NCBI GenBank assembly: GCA_003218935.1
Contig: QHPA01000237.1
Coordinates: 1 to 26,457 of the forward strand
Reading direction: 5' to 3'
From: Verrucomicrobiota bacterium
GTDB lineage: Bacteria; Verrucomicrobiota; Verrucomicrobiia; Limisphaerales; AV2
Length of the DNA stretch: 26,457 bases
Within the stretch, counting starts at the first letter, position 1, and each line of letters begins with the position of its first letter. A program made the position numbers and the translations under genes. Of the stretch, positions 17,123 to 25,343 are shown piece after piece. The notes beneath the pieces were generated by a model, which was not told the origin of the DNA, did no database searches, and saw only the letters and a list, made by a program, of their open reading frames with translations.

Positions 17123-17221
17123 TCGTGCGAGCGGGTGTGACGGAGTACGGGAATCGACCCGCGATGACCGGCCGCGTTGGTCCATTCTACTCATAAAACC
17201 GTTGGATGAACCACATTTTAC

Positions 17222-17381
17222 TTCCCCTCACCCCTGCCCTCTCCCCTTGTGAGAGGGAGAATTGTCCGCTGTCTTTCTGCAGAACACGCGACGGAGTTTG
17301 CCAAACCAGTGTGGGCTAAAGAGGTGAGCTTGGCGACGCCTTGTTCCCTCTCCCCGAGGGAGAGGGCCAGGGTGAGGGGAA
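17222..17381. repeat. Inverted-repeat element, copy 2 (160 bp, between convergent genes)
   Basis: The ends TTCCCCTCACCCC and GGGTGAGGGGAA match copy 1 at 12459-12614. Each arm again holds an inner hairpin, with CCCTCTC/GAGAGGG in the left arm (17237-17257) and CCCTCTCCC/GGGAGAGGG-type pairing in the right (about 17346-17366). The segment just inside the left arm (TCCGCTG followed by CTTTC) is shared with copy 1, while the rest of the core differs. It lies between the ends of the membrane-protein gene and mqnC, again a convergent pair. Confidence 0.88.
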
Positions 17382-17410
17382 ACGACGCTTCGACTTCCAC
17401 TGGATGTCAC

Positions 17411-18551
17411 TTATCCCTGGGTCCTCAATAACGTTACCAGCCGATACCAATTGTCCCGCTGGCGCGGCTCGTATCCGAGATCCATGATCAGTCGGTGCAT
17501 GTCGGCCACGGTCATTCGAAAGGTTGTTCCGGCCTGTGACACCACATTTTCCTCGATCATGATGCTCCCAAGATCGTTCGCGCCGTATCTGAGCGCCACC
17601 TGGCCGATGTCCGGCCCCTGAGTGACCCACGAGCTCTGGATGTTCGCGATGTTGTCGAGGTAAATCCGACTCAACGCCTGCATCCGCAAATATTCGTGCG
17701 CGCCAACCGTCGGCGCTTTCAGTTTCGTATTCTCGGCTTGAAACGTCCAGGCGATGAACGCCGTAAACCCCGCGGAAAGCAGGGCAGGCATCCCGCCTGC
17801 CTCGGTGTCTGTTCCAGACATGCTGATTGAAGCCGGTCGTGAAGGCTCAGTCGCTTGTGTTGTTTGGGCAGGCGAGACGCCTGCCCTACTTTTGTCCTGC
17901 TGCGCGCGCACCCGTTCCAAATGTTCGATGCGGTCTTCAATGGTTTCAACATGTCCAAACATCATCGTCGCCGACGAATTGAGGCCGAGTCGATGGGCCA
18001 CGTCCATCACGCCCAACCAGTCGTCGCTCATCGCCTTGAGCGGCGAGATACGTTTGCGGACGCGATCCACAAGAATTTCCCCGCCGCCGCCGGGAATCGA
18101 ACCCAGCCCGGCTTCCTTGAAATCGCGAATGATCTGCTCCAGTGGCTCATTGAAAACTTCGCGGAAGTGAACGAACTCGCTCGGACTGAAACCGTGAATG
18201 TTGACCTGCGGAAATTTCGTTTTGATGTGATGCAGAAGATCCAGATACCATTGCTTGGTCAGTTTGGGATGGTGCCCGCCTTGCATCAGTATCTGCGTGC
18301 CGCCCAGCGCAACGGTCTCCTCGATTTTCTTGTCCGTTGGTGTAATTGACGTTCCGATCAACGATGTAGGTGACGATTTCGTTGCCGTGCCCGCCGTAAG
18401 CGTCTGCTTTGGCCAGTTGACGTCGGCGGTCCGCCAGCGTGCCCAGTTCCTCCAGCGGCAGATGGTAGAGCCTCAGCGCCTCGGCCGGGTCAATGCGTTT
18501 GCCGTCCCAGACTTTTTGCAGCAAGTCGTCCAACGACGCGTCGTAAATCAT
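17411..18551 (-). pseudogene. mqnC: Dehypoxanthine futalosine cyclase, disrupted (Fe-S motif lost, repeat inserted)
   Basis: MqnC is a radical-SAM enzyme of the futalosine route to menaquinone. The N-terminal part (from ATG 18551) ends with the signature IVTYIVDRNVNYTN near 18336. In relatives the CxxxCxxC loop that holds the 4Fe-4S cluster follows at once. Here that loop and about 30 residues are absent, and family sequence resumes in another frame with KKIEETVALGGTQILMQGG near 18331, running to 17411 with the usual C-terminus (RYGANDLGSIMIEENVVSQAGTTFRMT). Frame arithmetic implies a loss leaving remainder 2 when divided by 3. I see no cysteine in the second part. In addition 39 codons of repeat sequence (17776-17892) are inserted between RAQQDK and GFTAFIAW. 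As read, no active enzyme can be made. Real decay or a compressed assembly are both possible. Confidence 0.85.
17776..17892. repeat. 117-bp palindromic MITE-like element inside mqnC
   Basis: The ends AAAGCAGGGCAGGC (17776-17789) and GCCTGCCCTACTTT (17879-17892) are inverted copies matching at 13 of 14 bases. Each end forms a hairpin: GGCAGGC/GCCTGCC at 17783-17801 with a 5-base loop, and GGGCAGGCG/CGCCTGCCC at 17866-17886 with loop AGA. Its length is 39 codons, so the reading frame is kept on both sides; it encodes a segment beginning SRAGVSPAQ and ending GGMPALL. The inner hairpin sequence recurs at 25318-25334. Confidence 0.88.
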
Positions 18552-18606
18552 GGACGCAAGTTAAGGGCAACCGTGGAGAAATGACAAGGGAGCCGTTGCC
18601 CCGAAA

Positions 18607-19434
18607 CTATCGGTCAAGCATTGCTTCAGCGGTCCAGTTCACCGTCCACGTCAGTTCATTGTGAGGCTGGTTGTCATTATTCCAGCGGCTGCGCCAGATG
18701 TTGTCCTTCACCGGATCAATGACATTCTTGCGACGCGCGGATTCGGCATGTCCGTCGGCGAACATGATGTCTGTCTTCCGGTTGTGACGGTTTCCAGGCC
18801 ATTGAACATCTTGTGTGGGATCCAAACTTGCCTCATAAGCGCCCATGTCACTTTTTTGGGCGCGCGCGTCCGCCAGCATGATCATCTGCGTCGGACTGAC
18901 AACATCGGAGTCCTTGACGACCCCATGAAAAGCACCGCCAGTGACATCTCCTCCCAGCCCAAGCTGTGGCTTCTTCAAATCTCCGAGAATGCTCTGGCCC
19001 AATCCCCAGTCGTTATACCCCAATGAAAAACGCGTGTTCGGCGTGACAGCCCAGGGATCTCCCGGCCTCCCCACCGTCTTGTTCAGATTCGTATCCCACG
19101 CGCTGTCTGAAGCAGCGGCCGGGCACCGATAAACCGAACGATTCGTTCCCATTTGGGTAAAGAGACGCGTGGGCCAGACATAAACTCCGTTTTGGGCGTC
19201 CAGGCTGCCGGGATAAGCCCGGTTGTCTCCAACGTACATAATCGTCGCCAATCCCAGTTGCCGCAGGTTGTTGATGCAGGCGGTCTGCTGGGCCTTCGCC
19301 TTCGCTTTGGCCAATGCCGGCAACAGTAGGCTGGCCAGAATCGCGATGATGGCGATGACCACGAGCAATTCTATCAGCGTAAATGCCGGCCGCCTGCGCA
19401 GCGGACCTCCAAACCCGCAATTCGTCTTACTCAT
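18607..19434 (-). CDS. Prepilin-type protein with H-X9-DG motif (type II secretion/pseudopilin-like)
   Basis: This 275-residue protein begins with a short basic leader and the prepilin peptidase site before [32 protein letters not shown], the hydrophobic helix of type IV pilins and pseudopilins (quoted here in part: [20 protein letters not shown]). It is processed at the inner membrane and assembled or displayed outside. Near the C-terminus [14 protein letters not shown] gives the H-X9-DG motif of a family greatly expanded in Verrucomicrobiota and Planctomycetota. Cysteines in TACINNL and YRCPA are common in relatives. ATG 19434 is chosen over the longer frame (to 19491) because the leader then has normal length. 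Function is unknown; these proteins often occur as scattered single genes, as here. Confidence 0.9.
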   Translation of the reverse strand: MSKTNCGFGGPLRRRPAFTLIELLVVIAIIAILASLLLPALAKAKAKAQQTACINNLRQLGLATIMYVGDNRAYPGSLDAQNGVYVWPTRLFTQMGTNRSVYRCPAAASDSAWDTNLNKTVGRPGDPWAVTPNTRFSLGYNDWGLGQSILGDLKKPQLGLGGDVTGGAFHGVVKDSDVVSPTQMIMLADARAQKSDMGAYEASLDPTQDVQWPGNRHNRKTDIMFADGHAESARRKNVIDPVKDNIWRSRWNNDNQPHNELTWTVNWTAEAMLDR

Positions 19435-19528
19435 AAAAGGGGGCGTTGAATTGATTTCGTTCAACTCTAATGCAAAAGCGCCAGGAAGCAACTTGTCGAT
19501 AGCGATGGCAGTGTTCTTACCTGGCTGC

Positions 19529-19567
19529 GGCGCTCTGCGAGCGCCTTTTCGGCGGTTATAGACCGCC
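19529..19567. repeat. Twin hairpin repeat downstream of the sugar transporter operon
   Basis: Two adjacent inverted repeats lie here: GGCGCTC-TGC-GAGCGCC at 19529-19545 and GGCGGT-TATAG-ACCGCC at 19551-19567, joined by TTTTC. They fall about 106 bases past the yjfF-like stop and before the prepilin gene start, in an otherwise empty 238-base spacer. They may be dispersed repeats or act as a transcription end signal; the T run fits a terminator only on the plus strand. Confidence 0.65.
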
Positions 19568-19672
19568 GCTACGATTCAAAGTTTGAGATCAGAAACCTGC
19601 CCTGGCGATCCTCGCTTCGACGCCAGCGGTCGTCTTGCCCTGACCCGATAACGCCTGGAAACTGGCGGCATA

Positions 19673-20677
19673 TTACGGGCGTATTACTGGCATATTACGC
19701 GCCATTGCCGGATTGGCCACGCCTGACCCTCCTCGACCCGCGCTGCTTTGCAGGAAGCGCTGCAGGAGAATGAACGCCAGGAGCAGAACGCCGATGGCGA
19801 TCTTCGTCCACCACGAATTCCACGTGCCCTGGAAGGTAATGATAGTTTGTATCACTCCGAGAATCAGCACTCCGATCAACGTGCCGAACACGTAGCCGAC
19901 GCCGCCGGAAAGGAGCGTGCCGCCGATGACGACCGCGGCGATGGCGTCCAGTTCCAGCATCGTCCCCGCCAAGGCATTGCCGGAGGATGTGTAAAAGGTA
20001 TAAGTCACGCCTCCCAGCGCCGCGCATAGCCCGCTCAAGGCATAAAGCCCGATCTTCGTGCGACTCACCGGCAAGCCCATGAGCGCTGCTGATGGTTCGC
20101 TTCCCCCGATCGCGTAAATCGCACGACCGAACCGGGTATAATGCGCGAGGTAAATCGCGGCGCCCACGACGCTTAGAAAGAGAATCGCCGTGACCGGAAA
20201 CACCCGCAGACTGAACTCGCTGATCGCTTCATAGAACGGATGTTTGATCGGGATCGTCTCCAGGCTGACCGCGAAGCCAAGCCCGCGCATGAAAAACATC
20301 CCCGCCAGCGTGACCAGGAACGGCGGCAGAGCCGTGAAACGGATCAACGCCCCCATGCCGGCGCCAAATCCCGTTCCGATGACCAGGGCGATCAGGATCG
20401 CCGGCAAGGGGTGCAGCTGATGAGCGATCAGCCGCGCGACGAAAGTGCTGGTGAAACCGACCACCGCGCCCACCGACAAATCGATTCCACCGGCGAGGAT
20501 GACAAACGTCATGCCGATCGCCACGAAACCGAGGAAGGCGTTGTCGTGAAGCAGATTCACGAAGACCGTCCAGGAAAAGAAGCCGTCGTAACGGAAGGAC
20601 GCCCCGGTATAAAAGAGCGCAAAGACGGCGCTGGTCGCCAGCAACGGAATGTGCGTCCGGGAGAGGCGGAATTTCAT
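19673..20677 (-). CDS. yjfF: Sugar ABC transporter permease, YjfF-like
   Basis: This 334-residue integral membrane protein belongs to the ribose/galactofuranose permease family. It has about eight to ten hydrophobic helices and the family stretches NAFLGFVAIGMTFVILAGG-IDLSVGAVVGFTST near 50-80, and AIGGSEPSAALMGLPVSRTKI, the loop that meets the ATPase. The closest match I can recall is YjfF of the E. coli galactofuranose importer. It would form a heterodimer with the YtfT-like permease encoded just upstream, whose stop overlaps this start by 4 bases (ATGA at 20674-20677). Together with the YtfR-like ATPase and YtfQ-like binding protein it completes the importer. The true substrate could be another furanose such as L-arabinofuranose. 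Confidence 0.88.
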   Translation of the reverse strand: MKFRLSRTHIPLLATSAVFALFYTGASFRYDGFFSWTVFVNLLHDNAFLGFVAIGMTFVILAGGIDLSVGAVVGFTSTFVARLIAHQLHPLPAILIALVIGTGFGAGMGALIRFTALPPFLVTLAGMFFMRGLGFAVSLETIPIKHPFYEAISEFSLRVFPVTAILFLSVVGAAIYLAHYTRFGRAIYAIGGSEPSAALMGLPVSRTKIGLYALSGLCAALGGVTYTFYTSSGNALAGTMLELDAIAAVVIGGTLLSGGVGYVFGTLIGVLILGVIQTIITFQGTWNSWWTKIAIGVLLLAFILLQRFLQSSAGRGGSGVANPAMARNMPVIRP

Positions 20678-21681
20678 GCGCTCGCCCTCCGCTGCAGAAG
20701 GAGTTTTCGCAGCTCTGGCGATTGCGCCAGACAGATCACGAGCACGACCACAGCCTTGACGACCAGCGTGTACTCGACCGGCACCCCGCGCATTTTTATG
20801 GTCGTCGTCAGTGTTTGGATGATCAGCGCGCCCACCAGCGAGCCAGCCAGATCGAAGCGCCCGCCGTTTAACGGCGTCCCGCCGATGACCACCGCCAGAA
20901 TCACGTCGAGTTCGAGATAGAGACCGGCATTGTTGGCATCGGCGGCTTTGATATCCGAAGCCTCAATGATACCGGCCATGCCCGAACAAAGCCCGGTGAA
21001 GGCGTATGCGAACATTTTGACCGCGCAGGGGTTCACACCGGCAAACAGAGCCGCTGTTTCATTGTTGCCAACCGCTTCAATGAACAACCCCAGCGCCGTC
21101 CCCCGCGTCAACGCGACGGTCAACAACAACATCAGCGCGACCATCGTCACCGGAAACGGCAGCCCCAGAAAATATCCTCCTGCAATGAAGCTGAATCCCG
21201 AACTCTCGACCGTGATGATTTGCCCGCCCGCCAGCAGTTGAGCAATGCCTCGACCCGCAACCATCAGAATCAGAGTGGCCACAATCGGCTGAACTCCCAG
21301 CCAGCCAACCAAAGTCCCGTTCCAGGCTCCCAGAACCAGACAAAGTCCTGACGTCGCCGCGAGCGCCATCGGCAGCCCGATCTGTTGTTGCACAATCAGC
21401 CTTGCTGCGACCGACCCGGCGATGGCGACCACCGCGCCGACCGACAGATCCACTCCCGCCGTCGCGATGACCAGCGTCATGCCGAGCGATACCAGCATCA
21501 CGCGCGACGATAGTTTCAAAATGTCCACCAGACTCCCGTAAGCATGACCGTCCCTGATGGTGACGCGGGCAAATCCATCGGTGAACAGCCCGTTGAACAG
21601 CAGCAGCGCCGCCAGCGCCATCAACGGCCAGATCAGTTGTCGGAGTCTCGCGGGCATGAGCCTGGACAGTCTTTCGCTCAT
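20674..21681 (-). CDS. ytfT: Sugar ABC transporter permease, YtfT-like
   Basis: A 335-residue multi-helix permease of the same family. After the start MSERLSRLMPARLRQ comes a first helix (LIWPLMALAALLLFNGLF), then SLGMTLVIATAGVDLSVGAVVAIAGS, the typical core segment, and AVGNNETAALFAGVNPCAVK, the coupling loop. The frame is open to 21945, but the extra 88 residues translate the low-complexity repeat at 21704-21809 and are not protein-like, so ATG 21681 is taken. It lies between the ATPase and the second permease and is translationally coupled to the latter. It makes one half of the membrane channel. Confidence 0.9.
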   Translation of the reverse strand: MSERLSRLMPARLRQLIWPLMALAALLLFNGLFTDGFARVTIRDGHAYGSLVDILKLSSRVMLVSLGMTLVIATAGVDLSVGAVVAIAGSVAARLIVQQQIGLPMALAATSGLCLVLGAWNGTLVGWLGVQPIVATLILMVAGRGIAQLLAGGQIITVESSGFSFIAGGYFLGLPFPVTMVALMLLLTVALTRGTALGLFIEAVGNNETAALFAGVNPCAVKMFAYAFTGLCSGMAGIIEASDIKAADANNAGLYLELDVILAVVIGGTPLNGGRFDLAGSLVGALIIQTLTTTIKMRGVPVEYTLVVKAVVVLVICLAQSPELRKLLLQRRASA

Positions 21682-21703
21682 CGGGCAAGAACCCAGCGGC
21701 GGA

Positions 21704-21809
21704 GAAATCCGAATGACGAATGACGAATGACGAATAACTGAAAAAGCCCGAAAAGGTCCGCTGCTGCCAAGCCGCTCGAATGGATTTCGGTTTTTGTCAT
21801 TCGGATTTC
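21704..21809. repeat. Inverted repeat with GAATGAC tandem units between ytfR and ytfT
   Basis: GAAATCCGAATGAC at 21704-21717 is repeated as its exact inverse GTCATTCGGATTTC at 21796-21809. The left arm runs into tandem copies of the 7-base unit GAATGAC or its start (21711-21735). Further related TTCGG/ATTTC pieces follow to about 21860. It fills the 175-base spacer between the ATPase and permease genes and is a MITE-like or simple-repeat element. Confidence 0.75.
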
Positions 21810-21856
21810 TTTCGGCATTCGAGTTTCGGGCTTCGGATTTCGAGGACCGGATTTCA

Positions 21857-23398
21857 TCATTCGTCCGCACGCGCGGCAATGGCCTGCATGATGGAAGGCA
21901 GATCGATCTGGCCACCGGTAAGTTCACAAACTTTCTTCCGGTCACGCAACACCACCACGCGATGACTGTCGCGAACCACCTCCTCCAATTCCGACGAGAT
22001 GAACAGTATCGCCATGCCTTCGCTGCACAATCGGGCGATCAGCTTCTCAATTTCCACCTTCGCCCCGACGTCGATGCCGCGCGTCGGCTCGTCGAGAATC
22101 AAAAAGCGCGGTCGCGACGCCAGCCAACGCGCCAGGATCGCTTTCTGTTGGTTGCCGCCGCTCAAAAATTTGACCGGGCGCTCGGCGTCCGGCGTCGCGA
22201 TGCCCAGCGCTTTGATGTAGTTCTCAACCAGCTCTTGCTGCTGTTGCGTGGAAATCTTCCGGAGCCATCCCTTGCTCGCCTGAAGCGCGAGCACAATGTT
22301 CTCGCGCACTGACAAATCCGGGATGACAGCCTGCGTTTTGCGGTCCTCAGGACAAAAGCCGAACCGCCGGCCAATCGCACCGCGCGGAGAGGTCAATGTG
22401 ACGAGCTTTCCATCGATCTCCATCCGGCCTTCCTCAGCGCGGTCGATGCCAAAAAGCAATCGCGCTGTTTCTGTGCGTCCAGAGCCCAGCAATCCAGCCA
22501 ATCCCACCACTTCGCCGGCGCGAATCGTCAGATCGAATCGTGTCATCGACCCGCGCCGTCCGAGCCCGATGACCCGCAGAAACGGCTGGTGCGCCGTTCG
22601 CACCGGCTCGGCGCCACGGCGGGCGCTCATTTCCTCGACCGCTTTCAAGTCCTTGCCGATCATTTTTGCGATCAGTTCAAGGCGCGGCAATTTCGCCGCG
22701 TCATACTCGCCGATCAGTTTGCCGTTGCGCAGCACGGTGAACCGGTCGGAAATCGCATAGACCTGGTCCAGGAAATGGCTGACGAAAATGATGGCCAATC
22801 CCTCTGCTTTGAGCCTGCGGAGGACGGCGAACAGATGCCTTACCTCATTCGCGTCGAGACTCGACGTGGGCTCGTCGAGCACGAGCACTTTCGCCCGGAT
22901 ATCGAGCGCGCGGGCGATCGAGACCATTTGTTGGATCGCCGGGGAATAACTGTTGAGCGGCCGCGCGACATCCACTTCGACGTCGATGTGTTTGAGCGCA
23001 GCGGCGGCGCGAAGATTGATTTGCTTCCAATCAATGCGCCCAAACTTCATCGGCTGGCGGCCGAGATAAATGTTTTCCGCCACGGAGAGAAAAGGTATCA
23101 GGTTGACCTCCTGATAAACCGTGCTGATGCCAAGCCGTTGAGCTTCTGCCGGCGAACGCGGATCGATGGAGCATCCGTCGAAAAGAATTTCGCCGCCGTC
23201 CCGCCGGTCAGCTCCTGTGAGCACTTTGATGAGCGTGCTTTTGCCGGCGCCGTTCTCGCCCATCAATGCGTGGATTTCGCCGCGGCGCAGCGTGAAATCA
23301 ACCCCGTCCAGCGCGCGCACCCCCGGAAAAATCTTCGTGACGCCGCGAACGGCCAGCAACGGCGCCTCGTCCGTCGAAATGACCGAAGCCGAATTCAT
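21857..23398 (-). CDS. ytfR: Sugar ABC transporter ATP-binding protein, YtfR-like
   Basis: This 513-residue protein has two ABC domains, as in all carbohydrate transporters of the CUT2 type. Domain 1 has Walker A GENGAGKST at 47-55, TVYQEVNLIPFLSVAENIYLG, a signature region YSPAIQQMVSIARAL and Walker B VLVLDEPTSSLD. Domain 2 has the degenerate Walker A GLLGSGRTET, FCPEDRKTQAVIPDLSVREN, signature LSGGNQQKAILARWL and FLILDEPTRGIDVGAK. The sequence FGFCPEDRKT and LALQASKGWLRKIS is strikingly like E. coli YtfR as I remember it. It powers sugar uptake from the inner face of the membrane. The longer frame to 23518 runs through a palindromic repeat and lacks ABC sequence, so ATG 23398 is chosen. Confidence 0.92.
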   Translation of the reverse strand: MNSASVISTDEAPLLAVRGVTKIFPGVRALDGVDFTLRRGEIHALMGENGAGKSTLIKVLTGADRRDGGEILFDGCSIDPRSPAEAQRLGISTVYQEVNLIPFLSVAENIYLGRQPMKFGRIDWKQINLRAAAALKHIDVEVDVARPLNSYSPAIQQMVSIARALDIRAKVLVLDEPTSSLDANEVRHLFAVLRRLKAEGLAIIFVSHFLDQVYAISDRFTVLRNGKLIGEYDAAKLPRLELIAKMIGKDLKAVEEMSARRGAEPVRTAHQPFLRVIGLGRRGSMTRFDLTIRAGEVVGLAGLLGSGRTETARLLFGIDRAEEGRMEIDGKLVTLTSPRGAIGRRFGFCPEDRKTQAVIPDLSVRENIVLALQASKGWLRKISTQQQQELVENYIKALGIATPDAERPVKFLSGGNQQKAILARWLASRPRFLILDEPTRGIDVGAKVEIEKLIARLCSEGMAILFISSELEEVVRDSHRVVVLRDRKKVCELTGGQIDLPSIMQAIAARADE

Positions 23399-23493
23399 GG
23401 GTCGGACGAATAGAGCGTGGTTGCCGAGCGATTGGGGGAGACTCGGTTCGCCGCCACCCCGTCCTTGCTGATGAACCACGCGATGTCTCCGTA

Positions 23494-23525
23494 CCAAACT
23501 TTGTCGCATATGCGACAAAGTTTGG
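23494..23525. repeat. Perfect 32-bp palindrome upstream of ytfR
   Basis: The half-site CCAAACTTTGTCGCAT is followed at once by its exact inverse, with the centre between 23509 and 23510. Allowing one mismatch the symmetry extends to 38 bases (23491-23528). It lies 96 bases before the ytfR start, inside a 295-base spacer (23399-23693) that otherwise shows only short GC hairpins near 23550-23590. It may be a dispersed repeat, an operator or an RNA hairpin. Confidence 0.9.
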
Positions 23526-23693
23526 CACGCCTGCTTTGCCCGACAGAGGGCAGGTCCCTCCGGACAGGGCTCGACGGAGTCTTGCCCCGTCGTTCATGGT
23601 TCGAACAGGCGAAGAAAAAGGCTCGCGCGCTGTCTGTGCACCGAGGTTCGAGAAGAACCGCGCTTCCCAGCCGCAGTTGCCCAGGGATCGGTC

Positions 23694-25283
23694 TCATTTC
23701 TGCGCTTCGATTCCCCGCGCCGACGACTCTATGCGAAAGGAGTTGAATCTTGCTTCCGCGCCGACCACGCCTCCTACAGTCAGCGCCACGCGCACGCTCC
23801 GGTCCCACGGCGGCAGATAGCCGCCTTCGGCCGTCTCACCGACCGGTTTCCAATCGCGGCCATCGGAACTCACGGCAAATTGAAACCGATTGCCGCCTCT
23901 GGCTGTCAGGCGCAGATAGACGCTCGGCCAGATGACACCGTCCATTTCGGCGACAGTCTTGCTGTGGTTTTTCTCGCGCTGCCAAACGATCGCCTTGCCT
24001 TCGCCGACCGCCAACCCAAGCCCATTGGCGGGGTCGCCAAAGGCGGACAGACCGGCGAAAGCGCCCAACTTCAAGCCGCGCGCATCGACCACCGTGGTCG
24101 CTTCATAGTCGCCCGACGTGGTTGAGCGCGCCACCACCGCGCCGACCATGTCGCTGGCGTGCTCGCTCGTTGGCGCGAGCACAAGTTGGCCCCCGTTCGC
24201 GGCGTCGAGGCGGATAGAAGGTTCGTTCGCCTGCGGCCACTGCCAGCCTGCGCCGAGGTGCTCGCTGGTAAAATCGTCGAAGAAGGAATATTCCTTCTGC
24301 GTCTGGGTGATGCCCAACGGCGATGGCGCGACCGCGCTCGGCCCCTTGCCGTCGTTGATCGTCGGCCAGCCGTCGTCGCCAAATTTGACTTCGTCGAGCA
24401 GCATTTCGCGACCGGTGTAAACAAATGTTTCGACGTCGTAGGCGTGATAGAGCAAAAAATGGCGGCGGCGCTCGTCGGTCACGATGCTGCCATGGCCGGG
24501 ACACTTCCAGTGTTCGTTGCCGCTCAGAATCGGGTTGGCGGGATTTTTCTCCCACGGACCGGGCAGCGCACGCGAACGGGCAACACCCAGCGCGTAAGCG
24601 CAGCCACGACCGCAGCAACCCGAACCCGAGTAGAACAGATAGAACCAATCACGACGCCGCAAAACAAACGGGCCCTCGACAACCGCGCCCTCCCATGGAA
24701 CGTCGTTGCGGATGAGTTCTCTCATTTCGCCGACGAGTTTCGTGCCGTCGCCGGAAAGTTGCTGCGCCCAAATGATGGTCGGCCGCTTTCGGCTGTTCCC
24801 GTCCTCCTTCCAGATGAGCCAACGTTCGTCCTTCTCCACTGTCACCGCCATCGGGTCGATGGACCCGTCCTCCTGCGACACCAGCGGGCCGTGATCGGTG
24901 TAGGGTCCTTCCGGCTTGTCCGCAGTGGCAACCGCCACGCTGAGCGGACCGTCCTTTTTGCGACCGACGTAATAAATAAAGTAGCGGCCCTGGTATTCCG
25001 AAATTTCCGGCGCCCAGAAATTGGCGACCGCCCACGCCGGCCGCTTCGGAAAGACCGGCCCGACGATTTTCCAGTTTACTAGGTCAGGCGAATGCAGGAT
25101 CGGAAACTGCGGCCCCCATTCGGACGAAGTCGCCGTCGCCCAGTAATCCTTGCCGACGCGGATGATGGACGGGTCCGGATAATCACCCGCGAGAACGGGG
25201 TTGGTGTAAACGGCCGCGGAATCCGTTCGAGCGTCACCCGTCAGGCCGACAACCAAAACCGCGGCGAGAATTTTCGTTCGCAT
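23694..25283 (-). CDS. Exported GH43 family glycosidase with C-terminal beta-sandwich
   Basis: GH43 enzymes are inverting arabinofuranosidases, xylosidases, galactosidases and galactofuranosidases. This 529-residue protein has a signal peptide (about 1-20), then the five-blade propeller. The three catalytic acids are visible: Asp37 in GDYPDPSI (base), Asp143 in SIDPMAV (pKa modulator) and Glu203 in VVEGPFV (acid). ANFWAPEI near 87-94 is another family mark. After about residue 330 a second domain begins (EYSFFDDFTSEHLGAGWQW) that resembles the DUF1349/concanavalin-like domain attached to many GH43 enzymes. It lies between the binding protein and the ATPase of a furanose transporter, so it probably frees the transported sugar in the periplasm or outside. 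Arabinofuranoside or galactofuranoside are the best substrate guesses. Confidence 0.92.
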   Translation of the reverse strand: MRTKILAAVLVVGLTGDARTDSAAVYTNPVLAGDYPDPSIIRVGKDYWATATSSEWGPQFPILHSPDLVNWKIVGPVFPKRPAWAVANFWAPEISEYQGRYFIYYVGRKKDGPLSVAVATADKPEGPYTDHGPLVSQEDGSIDPMAVTVEKDERWLIWKEDGNSRKRPTIIWAQQLSGDGTKLVGEMRELIRNDVPWEGAVVEGPFVLRRRDWFYLFYSGSGCCGRGCAYALGVARSRALPGPWEKNPANPILSGNEHWKCPGHGSIVTDERRRHFLLYHAYDVETFVYTGREMLLDEVKFGDDGWPTINDGKGPSAVAPSPLGITQTQKEYSFFDDFTSEHLGAGWQWPQANEPSIRLDAANGGQLVLAPTSEHASDMVGAVVARSTTSGDYEATTVVDARGLKLGAFAGLSAFGDPANGLGLAVGEGKAIVWQREKNHSKTVAEMDGVIWPSVYLRLTARGGNRFQFAVSSDGRDWKPVGETAEGGYLPPWDRSVRVALTVGGVVGAEARFNSFRIESSARGIEAQK

Positions 25284-25317
25284 TTGCTCGATGAATTATG
25301 GAACCCGCAAAAGGGAA

Positions 25318-25334
25318 GCAGGCGAGACGCCTGC
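25318..25334. repeat. Short hairpin repeat between ytfQ and the GH43 gene
   Basis: GCAGGCG-AGA-CGCCTGC forms a 7-base stem with a 3-base loop in the 60-base spacer after the ytfQ-like stop. The same stem and loop occur within the element inserted in mqnC (17866-17886). It could stabilise the upstream mRNA or reduce read-through. Confidence 0.75.
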
Positions 25335-25343
25335 GCTGGTTTG

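Noticed and set aside
17125..17165. Possible tRNA 3-prime half after the membrane-protein gene
   Set aside because: The bases GGGAATCGACCC resemble a T-loop region, but no acceptor stem, anticodon arm or CCA-proximal pairing can be built around them.
21704..21740. CRISPR-like direct repeats (GAATGAC units)
   Set aside because: The units are 7 bases and contiguous, without spacers or cas genes.
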